Shown: positions 17,783 through 30,033, counted from the first letter of the stretch. The stretch is 64,000 nt of DNA from an uncultured Alsobacter sp. (GCF_945952055.1 NZ_CAMFHB010000005.1:62001-126000); one strand, 5' to 3'. Notes: generated from the letters alone by a model not told the origin. Numbers and translations: made by a program.

Positions 17783-18495
17783 TCCGTCGCCTGACCGCCG
17801 CCAGTCTCGCCGTTGCCCTCGCAGCGACGACCCTTCCGGGCCTCGCTTTCGCGCAGGCCGCCAAGCCGGATGCGAAGGCGGACGCCAAAGGCGACAAGAA
17901 GTCGGTGGTGCCGGGCTTCGGCAGCAACTCGAAGGAACCGATCCAGATCGATGCCGATCGCCTGGAGGTGTTCAGCAAGGAACAGCGGGCGGTCTATACG
18001 GGCAACGTCGTCGCCGTGCAGGGCGACACGACGATCAAGTCGGCCACGATGATCGTGTTCTACGACCGCCAGCAGGACCGCGCCGCGGCCGGCGGGGCGC
18101 AGGCCCAGCAGGCGGCCGCGTCCGGGGCCCAGGGCGAGGGTGGCACGCAATTGCGCCGCGTCGAGGCCAAGGGCGGCGTGACGGTCATCTCCAAGGATCA
18201 GGTCGCGACCGGCAACGACGGGGTCTTCGACCGCGCCTCGAACAAGATCGTCCTCACCGGCAACGTCGCGCTCAGCCAGGGCGACAACGTCACCAAGGGC
18301 GAGAAGCTGATCTACGACACCGAGACCGGCGTGGCGCTGGTCGAGTCCGGCCCGAGCGCCGGCCGCGTGAAGGGCTTCTTCGTCCCGGGTGACGACAAGG
18401 ACGCGAAGGACGGCAAGGACGCCAAGGGGAAGGGCAAGCCCGACGCCAAGGCCGATGCCAAGCCCGATCCCAAGAAGCCGGCTCCGAAGAGCTGA
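17779..18495 (+). CDS. lptA: Periplasmic LPS bridge protein LptA
   Basis: This 238-residue protein has a signal peptide (about 1-27, ending LAFAQ), an OstA/LptA domain (about 50-200; IQIDADRLEVFSKEQRAVYTG) and a low-complexity tail of Lys, Asp, Ala and Pro from about 200. It forms the periplasmic bridge for lipopolysaccharide. The Lys/Asp/Ala extensions before and after the domain are common in this order. The usual next gene, lptB, is missing: only a decayed hicAB follows. Confidence 0.93.
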   Translation: MIRRLTAASLAVALAATTLPGLAFAQAAKPDAKADAKGDKKSVVPGFGSNSKEPIQIDADRLEVFSKEQRAVYTGNVVAVQGDTTIKSATMIVFYDRQQDRAAAGGAQAQQAAASGAQGEGGTQLRRVEAKGGVTVISKDQVATGNDGVFDRASNKIVLTGNVALSQGDNVTKGEKLIYDTETGVALVESGPSAGRVKGFFVPGDDKDAKDGKDAKGKGKPDAKADAKPDPKKPAPKS

Positions 18496-18504
18496 GCGAC
18501 GGAT

Positions 18505-18890
18505 TCAGGTCGACTCGAGCTCGCGCTGGGCCGCTCGCAGCAGAAACCCGGAACGGGTCGTTCCCTGCGCCTCGGCTCTACGGTCGATCTGCCTGAGGAC
18601 ATCCTCGGGCATCGTGATGTTGACGCGCAAGCTTTTCGCTGGGGGCCCGTCAACGAGAACGGCGACACCGTCCCGGTTCTCGCGGACGGCCATGATGGCG
18701 TCCAGCGTGGATGGTGCGGGGACGTCTTCGCCGTCGAGTCGCATGCCCTCGATATGAAGGGCCAGTGCCTCGACCGCCATGGCGCGAGCCTCTTCCAGCG
18801 TCGTGCCTGCGGTCACGCAACCGGGAAAATCAGGGAACGACACCCCGAAGTCGCTGTTCTCCTCTTGTGGAGCAGAGCGATGTACTGCAT
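18505..18890 (-). pseudogene. hicB: hicB antitoxin, frameshifted near its start
   Basis: The ATG at 18890 starts a normal HicB N terminus, MQYIALLHK, but one base is missing at about 18865. The reading frame resumes as EENSDFGVSFPDFPG and runs to 18505 with the HicB core (GCVTAGTTLEEARAMAVEAL) and a ribbon-helix-helix tail (SLRVNITMPEDVLRQIDRRA). A GTG at 18843 could restart translation of the last 112 residues, which includes the DNA-binding tail. HicB neutralises HicA, a mRNA interferase. Confidence 0.75.
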
Positions 18891-18894
18891 TGGC

Positions 18895-18960
18895 TCACGT
18901 CCTCAACGACACCCCAGACTGCTTCTCGATACTGCGCAGTGTTCCGATCGGCAGGTCGAC
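18895..18960 (-). pseudogene. hicA: hicA toxin remnant (last 21 codons)
   Basis: Reading VDLPIGTLRSIEKQSGVSLR to a TGA at 18895, this matches the C-terminal end of HicA. An in-frame stop precedes it and the neighbouring gene's stop is at 18970, so the N-terminal two thirds are deleted, including the catalytic His region. It ends 4 bases before the hicB ATG, the normal hicA-hicB order. Confidence 0.75.
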
Positions 18961-18969
18961 GTCACCGCC

Positions 18970-19305
18970 CTACCGGCCCTTGCACATCTGGGTCAGCGCT
19001 GACTGGAAATCGTTCACCTGGCTGTCCATCTGGCCCGACATCACACGACGGTCGGTGTCGGTCTTGCAGCGCTTGTAGAGTGCCGAGGCCTTCTTGAAGG
19101 TCGTGATCTGCTCGCGCCAGACCGCACATTGCTCCTGGCGCGAGCTGTCCTGCGCCTTGACCAGCTTGGCCTGGGCCGTGGAGAGCTCGCTGTCCATGAC
19201 GATCAGGTCGCGGCGGCACTCGGCCGTGTCGACGGTGCCGGCCTGGACGTCCAGGGCGAAGGCGGCGAGCCCCGCCGCGACGATCGTGAAACTGAAGACC
19301 CGCAT
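18970..19305 (-). CDS. Secreted small Cys-containing helical protein, unknown
   Basis: The 111-residue protein has a signal peptide (about 1-22, ending VQAG) and a mature part of about 89 residues with four Cys (AECRR, EQCAV, KRCKT, QMCKG), likely two disulfides in a helical bundle. No family is recognised. It lies between the hicA remnant and fumarase, with only 28 bases to the fumarase stop, on the same strand, so it may be read through from fumarase. Confidence 0.65.
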   Translation of the reverse strand: MRVFSFTIVAAGLAAFALDVQAGTVDTAECRRDLIVMDSELSTAQAKLVKAQDSSRQEQCAVWREQITTFKKASALYKRCKTDTDRRVMSGQMDSQVNDFQSALTQMCKGR

Positions 19306-19333
19306 GAACCCTCCCCGGCCATGAAGGGCCAGC

Positions 19334-20950
<1,617 letters not shown>

Positions 20951-21062
20951 GGTGGGATCTCGCGGCAAGACGTTTGAAGAGCTGTCAGCTTCTAGGATGC
21001 CGGAACGGGGTTTCCAAGTCGTCGATGGGCGAAGTCGCCCGTGAGCGGGAGCCAGCCCTGCG

Positions 21063-21092
21063 TTGACACCGGCGCGGCCCTTACGCGAGATA
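21063..21092 (+). promoter_or_regulatory. Candidate glk promoter
   Basis: A perfect -35 hexamer TTGACA at 21063-21068 is followed 18 bases later by a weak GAGATA. It would place initiation within about 10 bases of the glk GTG start, giving a very short leader. The rest of the 155-base gap to the fumarase start shows no other clear site. Confidence 0.3.
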
Positions 21093-21105
21093 CCCGGACG
21101 CATTC

Positions 21106-22125
21106 GTGGACCTGCCCGTGACACAGCCGACGCCGTCCTTTCCGCTGCCGCTCGTCGTCGCCGACGTGGGTGGCACCAATGTCCGCCTGGCCGCCGTCGA
21201 TGCGCCTGGAGCGGCCCTGCGCCCGCTCGGCAACCTGCGGACCGCGGACTTCCCCGGCCCCGCGCAGGCCATTCACAGCGTGGCGGCAGGCCTTTCCGCA
21301 CCGCGGTCGGTCGTGCTCTGCGGTGCCGGGCCCATCGACGGGCGTCGATGCCAGCTCACCAACGCCGCGTGGACGATCGACGGTGACGCGCTCGCCTCCG
21401 ACCTCTCGCTCGACCAGGGCCTGCTGCTCAACGATTTCGAGGCTCAGGCACTGTCCCTGCCTGCCATCCCGCCGGACGGCCTGATGACCATCGGCCCCGA
21501 CCTGCCGCCGGGGAAGGGCCCGCGGCTGGTGCTGGGCCCCGGCACCGGGCTGGGCGTCGGAGCGCTGGTCAACGCTGCCGGGCGGCACGTGCCGGTCCCC
21601 AGCGAGGGCGGGCACGTGGACCTCGCCTTCGGCACGGCCGAGGAAGCCAGGGCGCTCGCCGTGGCGGACCCCGTCATGGGCCGGTTGACCGGAGAGGCGA
21701 TCCTGTCGGGCAGCGGGCTGGCGCGCCTGCACCAGGCGCGTTGCCGCGTGCACGGGCGGCCGGACGGCGGGCTCGATGCCGCCGGGGTGGTGAAGGCGGC
21801 CCTGGCCGATCCGGCCGGCCACGAGGCCGGGACGATCCGCATGTTCCTGGCGATCCTCGCCCGCTATGCCGGCGACATGGCCATCACCTTCGCCGCGACG
21901 GGCGGCGTGTTCCTCGCCGGAGGGATCCTGCCGCGCATCCGGAGCCTGATCGATCCCGCGGCCTTCCGCGCGGCCTTCGAGGCCAAGGCCCCGGTCGAGT
22001 GGCTGCCGAAGGCGATCGCGACCCGCCTGATCGTCTCCCCCGACGCGGTCCTGCACGGCATGGCCGCCATCGCCCTGAACCCTGCCGACTACGTGCTCGA
22101 CTACGAGGGCCGCTGCTGGCGGTGA
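21106..22125 (+). CDS. glk: Glucokinase (ROK-independent Glk family)
   Basis: The 339-residue protein phosphorylates glucose with ATP. It has the phosphate-1 loop [13 protein letters not shown] (about 17-29), LLNDFEAQA with the catalytic Asp, the glucose-binding GPGTGLGVG and PSEGGHVD, and a C-terminal [12 protein letters not shown]. The length fits bacterial Glk. GTG 21106 is used; a second GTG at 21118 would shorten it by four residues. It feeds the Entner-Doudoroff or pentose-phosphate route typical of this group. Confidence 0.92.
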   Translation: MDLPVTQPTPSFPLPLVVADVGGTNVRLAAVDAPGAALRPLGNLRTADFPGPAQAIHSVAAGLSAPRSVVLCGAGPIDGRRCQLTNAAWTIDGDALASDLSLDQGLLLNDFEAQALSLPAIPPDGLMTIGPDLPPGKGPRLVLGPGTGLGVGALVNAAGRHVPVPSEGGHVDLAFGTAEEARALAVADPVMGRLTGEAILSGSGLARLHQARCRVHGRPDGGLDAAGVVKAALADPAGHEAGTIRMFLAILARYAGDMAITFAATGGVFLAGGILPRIRSLIDPAAFRAAFEAKAPVEWLPKAIATRLIVSPDAVLHGMAAIALNPADYVLDYEGRCWR

Positions 22126-22293
22126 GCGATGTCGGCCAGCTGGGGTTCGACACCGGCGTGGAGCCTTCAACGGCTCCGGTGGGCTGCCCCGCGAGGCGAA
22201 CGCGCCGACAGTGGCGCTCATGGCTCGCAAGCACCCCACCGAACGTTTCGAGACGCCCTCGCCGCCGGAGCCCCGGCGCCTGGACCTGCTGTC

Positions 22294-23217
22294 ATGGTTG
22301 ACGAAGCTCACGGGACCGGTGTGTCCGCCGCCATCCCCGCCCGGTCACCCTCGTGGGACGACTGGCAGACCGCCCTGGCCGTGGCTGCTCATGGATCTAT
22401 GAACCGGGCCGCCCAGGTGCTCGGCGTCAGCCAGCCGACCGTGGCGCGGCGCCTGCGCTCCCTCGAGAGCCGGCTCGGCATCTCCCTGTTCCAGGCCGGA
22501 CCCAACGCCACCACGTTGACCGCCGCCGGCGCCGCCGTGCTCGCGCGGGCGCAGGGCATGGGCGAGGCGGCCTTGGCAGCCGAGGCGACGGCGAAGGCAC
22601 ACCGGCGCGCGCCCGGAGAGGCTCTGCGCATCACCGCGACGTCGTCGGTCACCCTGTTCCTGTCGCGACATCTCGGCGACCTCGCGCAGGCCACCGCGTC
22701 GCGGCCGATCGCGTTCATCCCGACGCGCCAGAGGTTGGACGTCGCCGCCGGCGAGGCGGACGTCGCCCTGCGGATGCGGTCGCTGCCCGACGACCCTGCC
22801 GTGCGGTGCCGGCGTGTCGGACGGATCGCCTTCGCACTCTATGGGCGCCCGGGCGTTCCGGACCTGCCCCTGATCGCGCCGCCGGACGATCCCGAACTTC
22901 GCCTGCAGCGCGAGTTCGTCGCGCGGACCGCGGCAGGCCGGCGCGTGGTGGCGCATATCGGCGACATGCCATCGCGCCACGAGGCCGCCCGGACGGGCCT
23001 CGGAATCGCCGTCCTGCCGTGTTGGCTCGGCGATGCCGATCCGCATCTGGCGCGCGTCCCGGCCGACGACGACCGCTGGGCCGAGGACGTCTATCTGCTC
23101 CGCCCCGCCGTCCATCCGGATCGCGACGCGCTGGCGGCGCTCTGCGCCGCGATCGCCCGGCTCTTCAAGCGGCACGCCAGCGAACTCGCCGGCGGGACTG
23201 ACGCCAGCCACCGATGA
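22294..23217 (+). CDS. LysR-family transcriptional regulator
   Basis: From ATG 22294 the protein has 307 residues. A LysR helix-turn-helix (about 20-80; SMNRAAQVLGVSQPTVARRLRSLESRLG) leads into a substrate-binding domain. The frame is open upstream to 22129 but that stretch is Arg/Pro-rich. It lies 168 bases after glk on the same strand and ends one base from the convergent ClpP-like gene. The target genes are not obvious. Confidence 0.85.
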   Translation: MVDEAHGTGVSAAIPARSPSWDDWQTALAVAAHGSMNRAAQVLGVSQPTVARRLRSLESRLGISLFQAGPNATTLTAAGAAVLARAQGMGEAALAAEATAKAHRRAPGEALRITATSSVTLFLSRHLGDLAQATASRPIAFIPTRQRLDVAAGEADVALRMRSLPDDPAVRCRRVGRIAFALYGRPGVPDLPLIAPPDDPELRLQREFVARTAAGRRVVAHIGDMPSRHEAARTGLGIAVLPCWLGDADPHLARVPADDDRWAEDVYLLRPAVHPDRDALAALCAAIARLFKRHASELAGGTDASHR

Positions 23218-23218
23218 G

Positions 23219-23824
23219 TCACGGCGTCGCCAGGCTGGTGGCGATGCCCTTCTCGAGCGCCGTTCGGCCGGAGATCGCATAGAGCATGTTCGGCGCGGCG
23301 AGATCGATGATCGAAGCCGCCCCGCGCGAGCCGAACTCGTAGTACACGGCCACCATGTAGGCGCTGGCTCCACCGCTGTAGTGATTGGCGTGGAGCGACT
23401 GGGGACTGGAGCCCTGGTGATAGGCGAGCCCGCCGCGCATGGCCTTCGGCGCGACCGCGCCGTCGGCAATCCCGTCCGCTCCCACGTAGTGACGCGCGGT
23501 GCCCGCGGCGAAGATGGCGGTGCAGGCGCTGGCGCAGCGCGCACGCCGCGCGTCGACGAGCGTCGCCCAGCCTTCCTTGCGGATGCGCCGGCCGATCTCC
23601 TGGGCGGCCTCGACGCTGCCGCCGCCGCTGTTCAGGACCACCGTCCTGATGCCGGGCGGCTGGGCATCGACGAAGGCCTTGAAGACGTGATGGTCACCCC
23701 AGTTGAGCGGACCCTGGAGCAGGAGGGATGCGCCCGAACGCTTCAGCTCGACGGCGTGCGCCGCGGGGGTGGAGGAGACGAGCGCCAGACCGGCCAAAAC
23801 GGCCAATGCTTTGAAATTAAACAT
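23219..23824 (-). CDS. Periplasmic ClpP-like serine-protease-fold protein (COG3904 type)
   Basis: The 201-residue protein has a signal peptide (about 1-24), then LNSGGGSVEAAQEIGRRIR (65-81) and RCASACTAIFAAG (96-108), the layout of ClpP-fold proteins. Ser99 would be the nucleophile and His136 (AYHQG) the base. Members are predicted periplasmic proteins of unknown substrate. I chose ATG 23824, which has GGAG seven bases upstream; a TTG at 23842 is possible. That ribosome site is inside a hairpin (23826-23858). Confidence 0.75.
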   Translation of the reverse strand: MFNFKALAVLAGLALVSSTPAAHAVELKRSGASLLLQGPLNWGDHHVFKAFVDAQPPGIRTVVLNSGGGSVEAAQEIGRRIRKEGWATLVDARRARCASACTAIFAAGTARHYVGADGIADGAVAPKAMRGGLAYHQGSSPQSLHANHYSGGASAYMVAVYYEFGSRGAASIIDLAAPNMLYAISGRTALEKGIATSLATP

Positions 23825-23825
23825 G

Positions 23826-23858
23826 AAAAGACTCCGATACAACCTATCCGAGTCTTTT
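23826..23858 (-). promoter_or_regulatory. Hairpin covering the ribosome binding site of the ClpP-like gene
   Basis: Arms 23826-23838 and 23846-23858 pair at 12 of 13 positions around a 7-base loop. On the minus-strand RNA the GGAG ribosome site of the ClpP-like gene lies in the 3' arm, two bases before the ATG at 23824 ends up free. This would hide the site until the stem opens. On the plus strand the same stem ends in six T and could serve as a terminator. Confidence 0.5.
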
Positions 23859-23964
23859 TTGTTTCGAAATTGAGCGCAACGAATTGGAGGTTGTTTTTAG
23901 CCGCGCGGGGACACGCCAGGATGGCGTCCGTCTTCGAGGGACCGGCGACGGCTTCGCAACGCAA

Positions 23965-23990
23965 AAAGGCGGCCCTCGCGGGCCGCCTTT
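23965..23990 (-). terminator. Rho-independent terminator of pnp
   Basis: A perfect GC-rich stem (11 bp, AAAGGCGGCCC and complement) with a 4-base loop, followed on the minus strand by TTTTTGC, lies 28 bases after the pnp stop. Confidence 0.88.
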
Positions 23991-24018
23991 CGCAACTCAT
24001 GGCCGTGAGGCCGCTGGC

Positions 24019-26166
24019 TTACTCGCCGGCGGCAGCGTCCGGCTCGGCCTTGGTCTTCTTCTCGAGGTCCTCGCCGGTCTGCTGGTCGACCGCGCGCATC
24101 GAGAGGCGCACCTTGCCGCGCTCGTCGAAGCCGAGCAGCTTCACCTTCACCTTGTCGCCTTCCTTGATCACGTCCGTGACCTTGTTGACGCGCTGGGCGG
24201 CGAGCTGGCTGATGTGGACCAGGCCGTCCTTGGCGCCGAAGAAGTTCACGAAGGCGCCGAAGTCGGTGGTCTTCACGACCGTGCCGTCATAGATCACGCC
24301 GACCTCGGGCTCCGAGGCGATCGACTTGATCCAGTTGAGGGCCGCGGTGATCGAGTTGAGGTCCGACGAGGCCACCTTGACGGTGCCGTCGTCCGAGATG
24401 TCGATCTTGGCGCCGGTCTTTTCCACGATCTCGCGGATGACCTTGCCGCCCGAGCCGATCACTTCGCGGATCTTGTCGACCGGGATCTTGATCGTCTCGA
24501 TGCGCGGCGCGTACTGGCCGAGCTCCTTGCGCGCGGCGCCGAGGCCCTTCGACATCTCGCCGAGAATGTGCAGGCGGCCTTCCTTGGCCTGGTCGAGCGC
24601 GACCCGCATGATCTCTTCGGTGATGCCGGCGATCTTGATGTCCATCTGCAGCGACGTGACGCCCGTCTCGGAGCCCGCCACCTTGAAGTCCATGTCGCCG
24701 AGGTGGTCCTCGTCGCCGAGGATGTCGGAGAGCACCGCATAGCGCTCACCCTCGAGGATCAGGCCCATGGCGATGCCCGCGACGGGGGAGCGTAGCGGCA
24801 CGCCGGCATCCATCAGCGCCAGCGACGAGCCGCAGACGGTGGCCATCGACGAGGAGCCGTTCGACTCGGTGATCTCCGACACGACGCGGATCGTGTAGGG
24901 GAACTCGTGGTGCGGCGGCAGCATCGGGTGGACGGCGCGCCAGGCGAGCTTGCCGTGGCCGATTTCGCGGCGGCCAGGCGAGCCCATGCGGCCGGTCTCG
25001 CCGACGCTGTAGGGCGGGAAGTTGTAGTGAAGGAGGAACGTCTCCTTGTAGGTGCCCTCGAGCGAGTCGATGAACTGCTCGTCGTCACCGGTGCCCAGCG
25101 TCGCGACGACCAGCGCCTGCGTCTCGCCGCGGGTGAACACGGCCGAGCCGTGGGTGCGCGGCAGGACGCCGGCCTCGGCGACGATCGGGCGCACGGTGCG
25201 CACGTCGCGGCCGTCGATGCGGCTGCCCGTGTCGAGGATGTTCCAGCGCACGATCTTGGCCTCGGCGTCCTTGAACACCGTGGCGACGAGGTTCTTGTCG
25301 AGCGGGTTCTCGACGCCTTCGCCGCAGAGCGCGGCGACGACCTTGGCCTTGGCGGCCGCGACCTTGTCCTGGCGCTCCTGCTTGGCAGGGGTCGTGAATG
25401 CGTCGCGGAGATCCGCCTCGACGAGGTCGAGAATGCGCTTCTCGATGGCCGAGTTGTCCGGGGTCTGGAAGTCGCGGGGTTCCTTGGCGGCGCGCTCGGC
25501 GAGCTTGATGATCGCGTCGATGACCGGCTGGAAGCCCTTGTGGCCGTGCATGACGGCGGCGAGCATCACGTCTTCGGGCAGTTCCTTGGCCTCGGACTCG
25601 ACCATGAGCACCGCGTCGGCCGTGCCGGCGACGACGAGGTCGAGCGAGCTGTCGGCCATCTCGGCGATGGTCGGGTTGAGGCGCAGCTGGCCGTTGATGT
25701 AGCCGACGCGGGCGCCGCCCACCGGGCCCATGAAGGGCACGCCGGAGAGCGTGAGGGCCGCCGAGGCGGCAACCATCGCGACGATGTCGGGATCGTTCTC
25801 GAGGTCATGCGACAGCACGGTCACGATGACCTGCGTGTCGTTGCGGTAGCCTTCGACGAAGAGCGGGCGGATCGGGCGGTCGATGAGGCGGGAGACCAGC
25901 GTCTCCTTCTCGGTCGGCCGGCCTTCGCGCTTGAAGTAGCCGCCGGGAATGCGGCCGGCCGCGAAGGCCTTTTCCTGGTAGTTCACGGTGAGCGGGAAGA
26001 AGTCCACGCCCGGCTTCGGGTCCTTGGCGGACACGACGGTGGCGAGAACGGTGGTCTCGCCGTAGGTGGCGAGCACGGCGCCGTCGGCCTGGCGCGCGAT
26101 CTTGCCGGTCTCGAGCGTGAGCTTGCGCCCCGCCCAGGTGAGTTCAACACGTTGGACGTCGAACAT
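24019..26166 (-). CDS. pnp: Polynucleotide phosphorylase
   Basis: The 715-residue enzyme degrades RNA from the 3' end with phosphate. Two RNase PH domains are present ([21 protein letters not shown] in the first; [20 protein letters not shown] and [11 protein letters not shown] in the second), then a KH domain ([20 protein letters not shown]) and an S1 domain ([20 protein letters not shown]) with an acidic tail. ATG 26166 gives the normal [11 protein letters not shown] start. It lies downstream of rpsO, the arrangement conserved across bacteria, and ends in a strong terminator. Confidence 0.98.
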   Translation of the reverse strand: MFDVQRVELTWAGRKLTLETGKIARQADGAVLATYGETTVLATVVSAKDPKPGVDFFPLTVNYQEKAFAAGRIPGGYFKREGRPTEKETLVSRLIDRPIRPLFVEGYRNDTQVIVTVLSHDLENDPDIVAMVAASAALTLSGVPFMGPVGGARVGYINGQLRLNPTIAEMADSSLDLVVAGTADAVLMVESEAKELPEDVMLAAVMHGHKGFQPVIDAIIKLAERAAKEPRDFQTPDNSAIEKRILDLVEADLRDAFTTPAKQERQDKVAAAKAKVVAALCGEGVENPLDKNLVATVFKDAEAKIVRWNILDTGSRIDGRDVRTVRPIVAEAGVLPRTHGSAVFTRGETQALVVATLGTGDDEQFIDSLEGTYKETFLLHYNFPPYSVGETGRMGSPGRREIGHGKLAWRAVHPMLPPHHEFPYTIRVVSEITESNGSSSMATVCGSSLALMDAGVPLRSPVAGIAMGLILEGERYAVLSDILGDEDHLGDMDFKVAGSETGVTSLQMDIKIAGITEEIMRVALDQAKEGRLHILGEMSKGLGAARKELGQYAPRIETIKIPVDKIREVIGSGGKVIREIVEKTGAKIDISDDGTVKVASSDLNSITAALNWIKSIASEPEVGVIYDGTVVKTTDFGAFVNFFGAKDGLVHISQLAAQRVNKVTDVIKEGDKVKVKLLGFDERGKVRLSMRAVDQQTGEDLEKKTKAEPDAAAGE

Positions 26167-26362
26167 GAGGTTTCCTAGCCTTTCCTGGCCGGGCCGACCC
26201 CATGAGCAAGACGGCTCGACGCTGCCATCCCCGAAGGACGGGAGCGTCCGGCGATCCTGCCATGAACGGTCGGCCTGGCCGGTTATGAGGACGCGGGCAC
26301 CATGCCCGACGTCCCGACACACGGTTCCGCGCCGCACCTGCGGCCGCGGATACACGCACATT

Positions 26363-26383
26363 GCGGCGGCACGATGCCGCCGC
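26363..26383 (-). promoter_or_regulatory. Hairpin in the rpsO-pnp leader
   Basis: A 9-bp GC stem with a 3-base loop (GCGGCGGCA and complement) lies in the 264-base gap between rpsO and pnp. No T tract follows. In Escherichia coli a stem in this gap is the RNase III site for pnp autoregulation; this one is a candidate counterpart. Confidence 0.4.
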
Positions 26384-26430
26384 GGCTACGTCGAACCGGG
26401 CCGGGGCGAACCACGGCCCGGAAGCCGCCC

Positions 26431-26700
26431 TTAGCGGCGGATGCCGAGGCGCTCGATGAGCGTCTTGTAGCGGTTCTCGTCGATGCGCTTCAGGTAGTCG
26501 AGGAGCGAACGGCGCTGAGACACGAGCTTCAGGAGGCCGCGACGCGAATGGTTGTCCTTCGCATGCGTCTTGAAGTGCTCGGTCAGGTTCGAGATGCGCT
26601 CCGTCAGGATGGCCACCTGCACCTCGGGGGAGCCGGTGTCGCCAGCCTTCGTGGCGAAATCCTTGACGACCTGCTGCTTGCGTTCGGCGGTGATCGACAT
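26431..26700 (-). CDS. rpsO: Ribosomal protein S15
   Basis: The 89-residue protein has the standard length and sequence of S15 ([52 protein letters not shown]). It binds 16S rRNA early in small-subunit assembly. The ATG at 26700 has AAGGA about 7 bases upstream. It is followed by pnp. Confidence 0.99.
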   Translation of the reverse strand: MSITAERKQQVVKDFATKAGDTGSPEVQVAILTERISNLTEHFKTHAKDNHSRRGLLKLVSQRRSLLDYLKRIDENRYKTLIERLGIRR

Positions 26701-26764
26701 CGGACAAATCCTTGTACTGGGGTTTACGGGCGGCCGAGCCGGGATGTCGTCCAGCGCGGTCAAG

Positions 26765-26797
26765 CGAAAGACCGCCCAGGCCGGGAGCCAGGGCGGT
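26765..26797 (-). terminator. Candidate terminator or leader hairpin before rpsO
   Basis: On the minus strand ACCGCCC (from 26797) pairs with GGGCGGT (to 26771) around a 13-base loop that has its own short stem, followed by CTTTCG. It could end glpK transcripts or act in the rpsO leader. Confidence 0.45.
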
Positions 26798-26847
26798 TGG
26801 CCGGGCTTATACACGAATTCAGGGGTTTGGCTAGGAGCTTGGGGAGA

Positions 26848-26920
26848 GGGCAGTAGGCAGTGGGCAGTGGGCAGGAAGACAATTCCTACTGCCTACTGCC
26901 CAAGCCCTACTGCCCAAACC

Positions 26921-26929
<9 letters not shown>
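26848..26929. repeat. GGGCAGT/GGCAGTA simple-repeat block forming inverted arms
   Basis: The left part (26848-26875) has four GGGCAGT or GGCAGT units; the right part (26885-26929) has five copies of the complement (CTACTGCC), so the arms can pair around GAAGACAATTC. The block covers the last two codons and TAG stop of glpK. Such repeats are non-coding in origin and unlike the surrounding sequence. Confidence 0.85.
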
Positions 26930-28417
<1,488 letters not shown>

Positions 28418-28535
28418 GGGGCCTCCCTCATGTGCGCGGCCTCGCTGGGGCCGCCGGTTTGTCGCGGGCGGCGATTAAGCTATGGGATGGCCGCGCCCGC
28501 AAGACGGGAGCGCCTTTCGCGGTGACCCGTCCTCC

Positions 28536-28964
28536 ATGCTCGCCCTCGCCGGCCTGTTCCTGGCCGCCTTCCTGTCGGCGACCCTGCTCCCCGGCTCCTC
28601 CGAGGCGGCGCTCGCCGCGCTGCTGGCGAGCGACCGGACGGTCGTCGTGCCCGCGGTCGCGGTGGCGACCCTCGGCAACACGCTGGGCTCCTGCGTGAAC
28701 TGGGCGCTGGGCCGGTTCTTCGCCCACTGGCGCCACCACCCGCGCTTCCCCATCCCCGAGGCGCAGTTCGCCCGCTACGAGGCCTGGTACGCCCGATGGG
28801 GCGTGTGGTCGCTGCTGCTGTCCTGGGCGCCGATCATCGGCGACCCGCTGACCGCCATCGCCGGCGTGTTCCGCACGCCCTTGTGGCTCTTCACCGCGGT
28901 CGTCGCGGTGGCCAAGCTCGCGCGCTACCTTGTGGTCGTCGGGCTGGTGAAGCTGGTGTGGTGA
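28536..28964 (+). CDS. YqaA/DedA-like membrane protein
   Basis: From ATG 28536 the protein has 142 residues, the length of E. coli YqaA. It has two hydrophobic segments flanking a reentrant-like region (PGSSEAALAALL), an AxxGNTLGSCVNWALGR motif and a terminal helix. DedA-like proteins are linked to undecaprenyl-phosphate recycling; the short YqaA branch is uncharacterised. It is divergent from glpK. Confidence 0.85.
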   Translation: MLALAGLFLAAFLSATLLPGSSEAALAALLASDRTVVVPAVAVATLGNTLGSCVNWALGRFFAHWRHHPRFPIPEAQFARYEAWYARWGVWSLLLSWAPIIGDPLTAIAGVFRTPLWLFTAVVAVAKLARYLVVVGLVKLVW

Positions 28965-28996
28965 GCGATCGCCGGGATTGATCCTGCATCTCTCCG

Positions 28997-29090
28997 CCGT
29001 CATGGCCGGGCTTGGCCCGGCCACCCACGACTTCAGGACGGCCCCGGCAAAGTCGTGGATGCCCGGGCCGAGCCCGGGCAGGACGCGCGA
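28997..29090. repeat. Composite palindromic repeat element
   Basis: Two facing units (about 28997-29035 and 29050-29090) pair over most of their length: the first reads CCGTCATGGCCGGGCTTGG and continues to CACGACTT, the second starts AAGTCGTGGATGCCCGGGC and continues to CGGGCAGGAC. Each unit also has its own small palindrome. It resembles the dispersed palindromic elements found between genes in many Hyphomicrobiales. It fills the gap between convergent genes and may act as a terminator. Confidence 0.75.
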
Positions 29091-29127
29091 AGGGGTTTGA
29101 GCCTTGCTGGAGGCCTGGCAGGTCGCC

Positions 29128-30015
29128 TCAGGCGCCCTTGCCCGAGCGCAGGTACTCGACGATCCCGGAGAAGTCCTTGCCCTCGAAACCGTCGCCGGCG
29201 AATGCCTCGTAGATCTTCGCGGCGTGCGCACCGAGCGGCGTCGTGGCGCCCGAGGCCGAGGCCGCGTCCTGCGAGAGCTTCAGGTCCTTCAGCATGAGCG
29301 CGGCGGCAAAGCCGGGCTTGTAGGCGTTGTTGGCCGGGCTGGTGGGGACGGGGCCGGGCACCGGGCAGTAGGTCGTGAGCGACCAGCACTGGCCCGAGGA
29401 GGTGGAGGCCACGTCGAACAGCGCCTGGTGCGAGAGGCCCAGCTTCTCGGCGAGCACGAAGGCCTCGCTGACGCCGATCATCGAGATGCCGAGGATCATG
29501 TTGTTGCAGATCTTGGCGGCCTGGCCCGCGCCCGCGCCGCCGCAATGCACGACCTTGCGGCCCATGGCCTCGAGCAGCGGCTTGGCGGCCGCGAAAGCCG
29601 CGTCGCTGCCGCCGCACATGAAGGTGAGCGTGCCCGCCGTGGCGCCGCCCACGCCGCCGGAGACCGGCGCGTCGATGGAGAGCATGCCGGCCTTCTCGGC
29701 CGCGGCGTGTGCCTGGCGGGCGCTGTCGACGTCGATGGTCGAGCTGTCGATGAAGAGCGCGCCGGCCTTCGCTTGGCCGAGCACGTCGCCCCACACGGCG
29801 AGCACGTGCTTGCCGGCCGGCAGCATGGTCACGACCACGTCCGCCCCGCGCACCGTCTCGGCCGCCGAGGCGGCCGCCTTGGCGCCGCCCTTCACGGCGG
29901 CCTCGACGTTGGCCGGCACCAGGTCGAAACCCGTGACGGCGTGGCCCGCCTTGACGAGGTTGGCGCTCATCGGCGCGCCCATGTTGCCGAGGCCGATGAA
30001 GGCGATGGTGGCCAT
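29128..30015 (-). CDS. mmsB: 3-hydroxyisobutyrate dehydrogenase
   Basis: The 295-residue enzyme oxidises 3-hydroxyisobutyrate to methylmalonate semialdehyde with NAD in valine breakdown. It has the Rossmann motif GLGNMGAPM (8-16), the substrate loop DAPVSGGVGGATAG and the catalytic Lys in GQAAKICNNMILG. It lies 18 bases after the acyl-CoA dehydrogenase gene and belongs to the same operon. Confidence 0.95.
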   Translation of the reverse strand: MATIAFIGLGNMGAPMSANLVKAGHAVTGFDLVPANVEAAVKGGAKAAASAAETVRGADVVVTMLPAGKHVLAVWGDVLGQAKAGALFIDSSTIDVDSARQAHAAAEKAGMLSIDAPVSGGVGGATAGTLTFMCGGSDAAFAAAKPLLEAMGRKVVHCGGAGAGQAAKICNNMILGISMIGVSEAFVLAEKLGLSHQALFDVASTSSGQCWSLTTYCPVPGPVPTSPANNAYKPGFAAALMLKDLKLSQDAASASGATTPLGAHAAKIYEAFAGDGFEGKDFSGIVEYLRSGKGA

Positions 30016-30033
30016 GGTGGTCTCCCTAGGATG

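Noticed and set aside
22140-22290. Terminator hairpin GGAGCC-TTCAAC-GGCTCC after glk
   Set aside because: The stem is only six pairs and no T tract follows.
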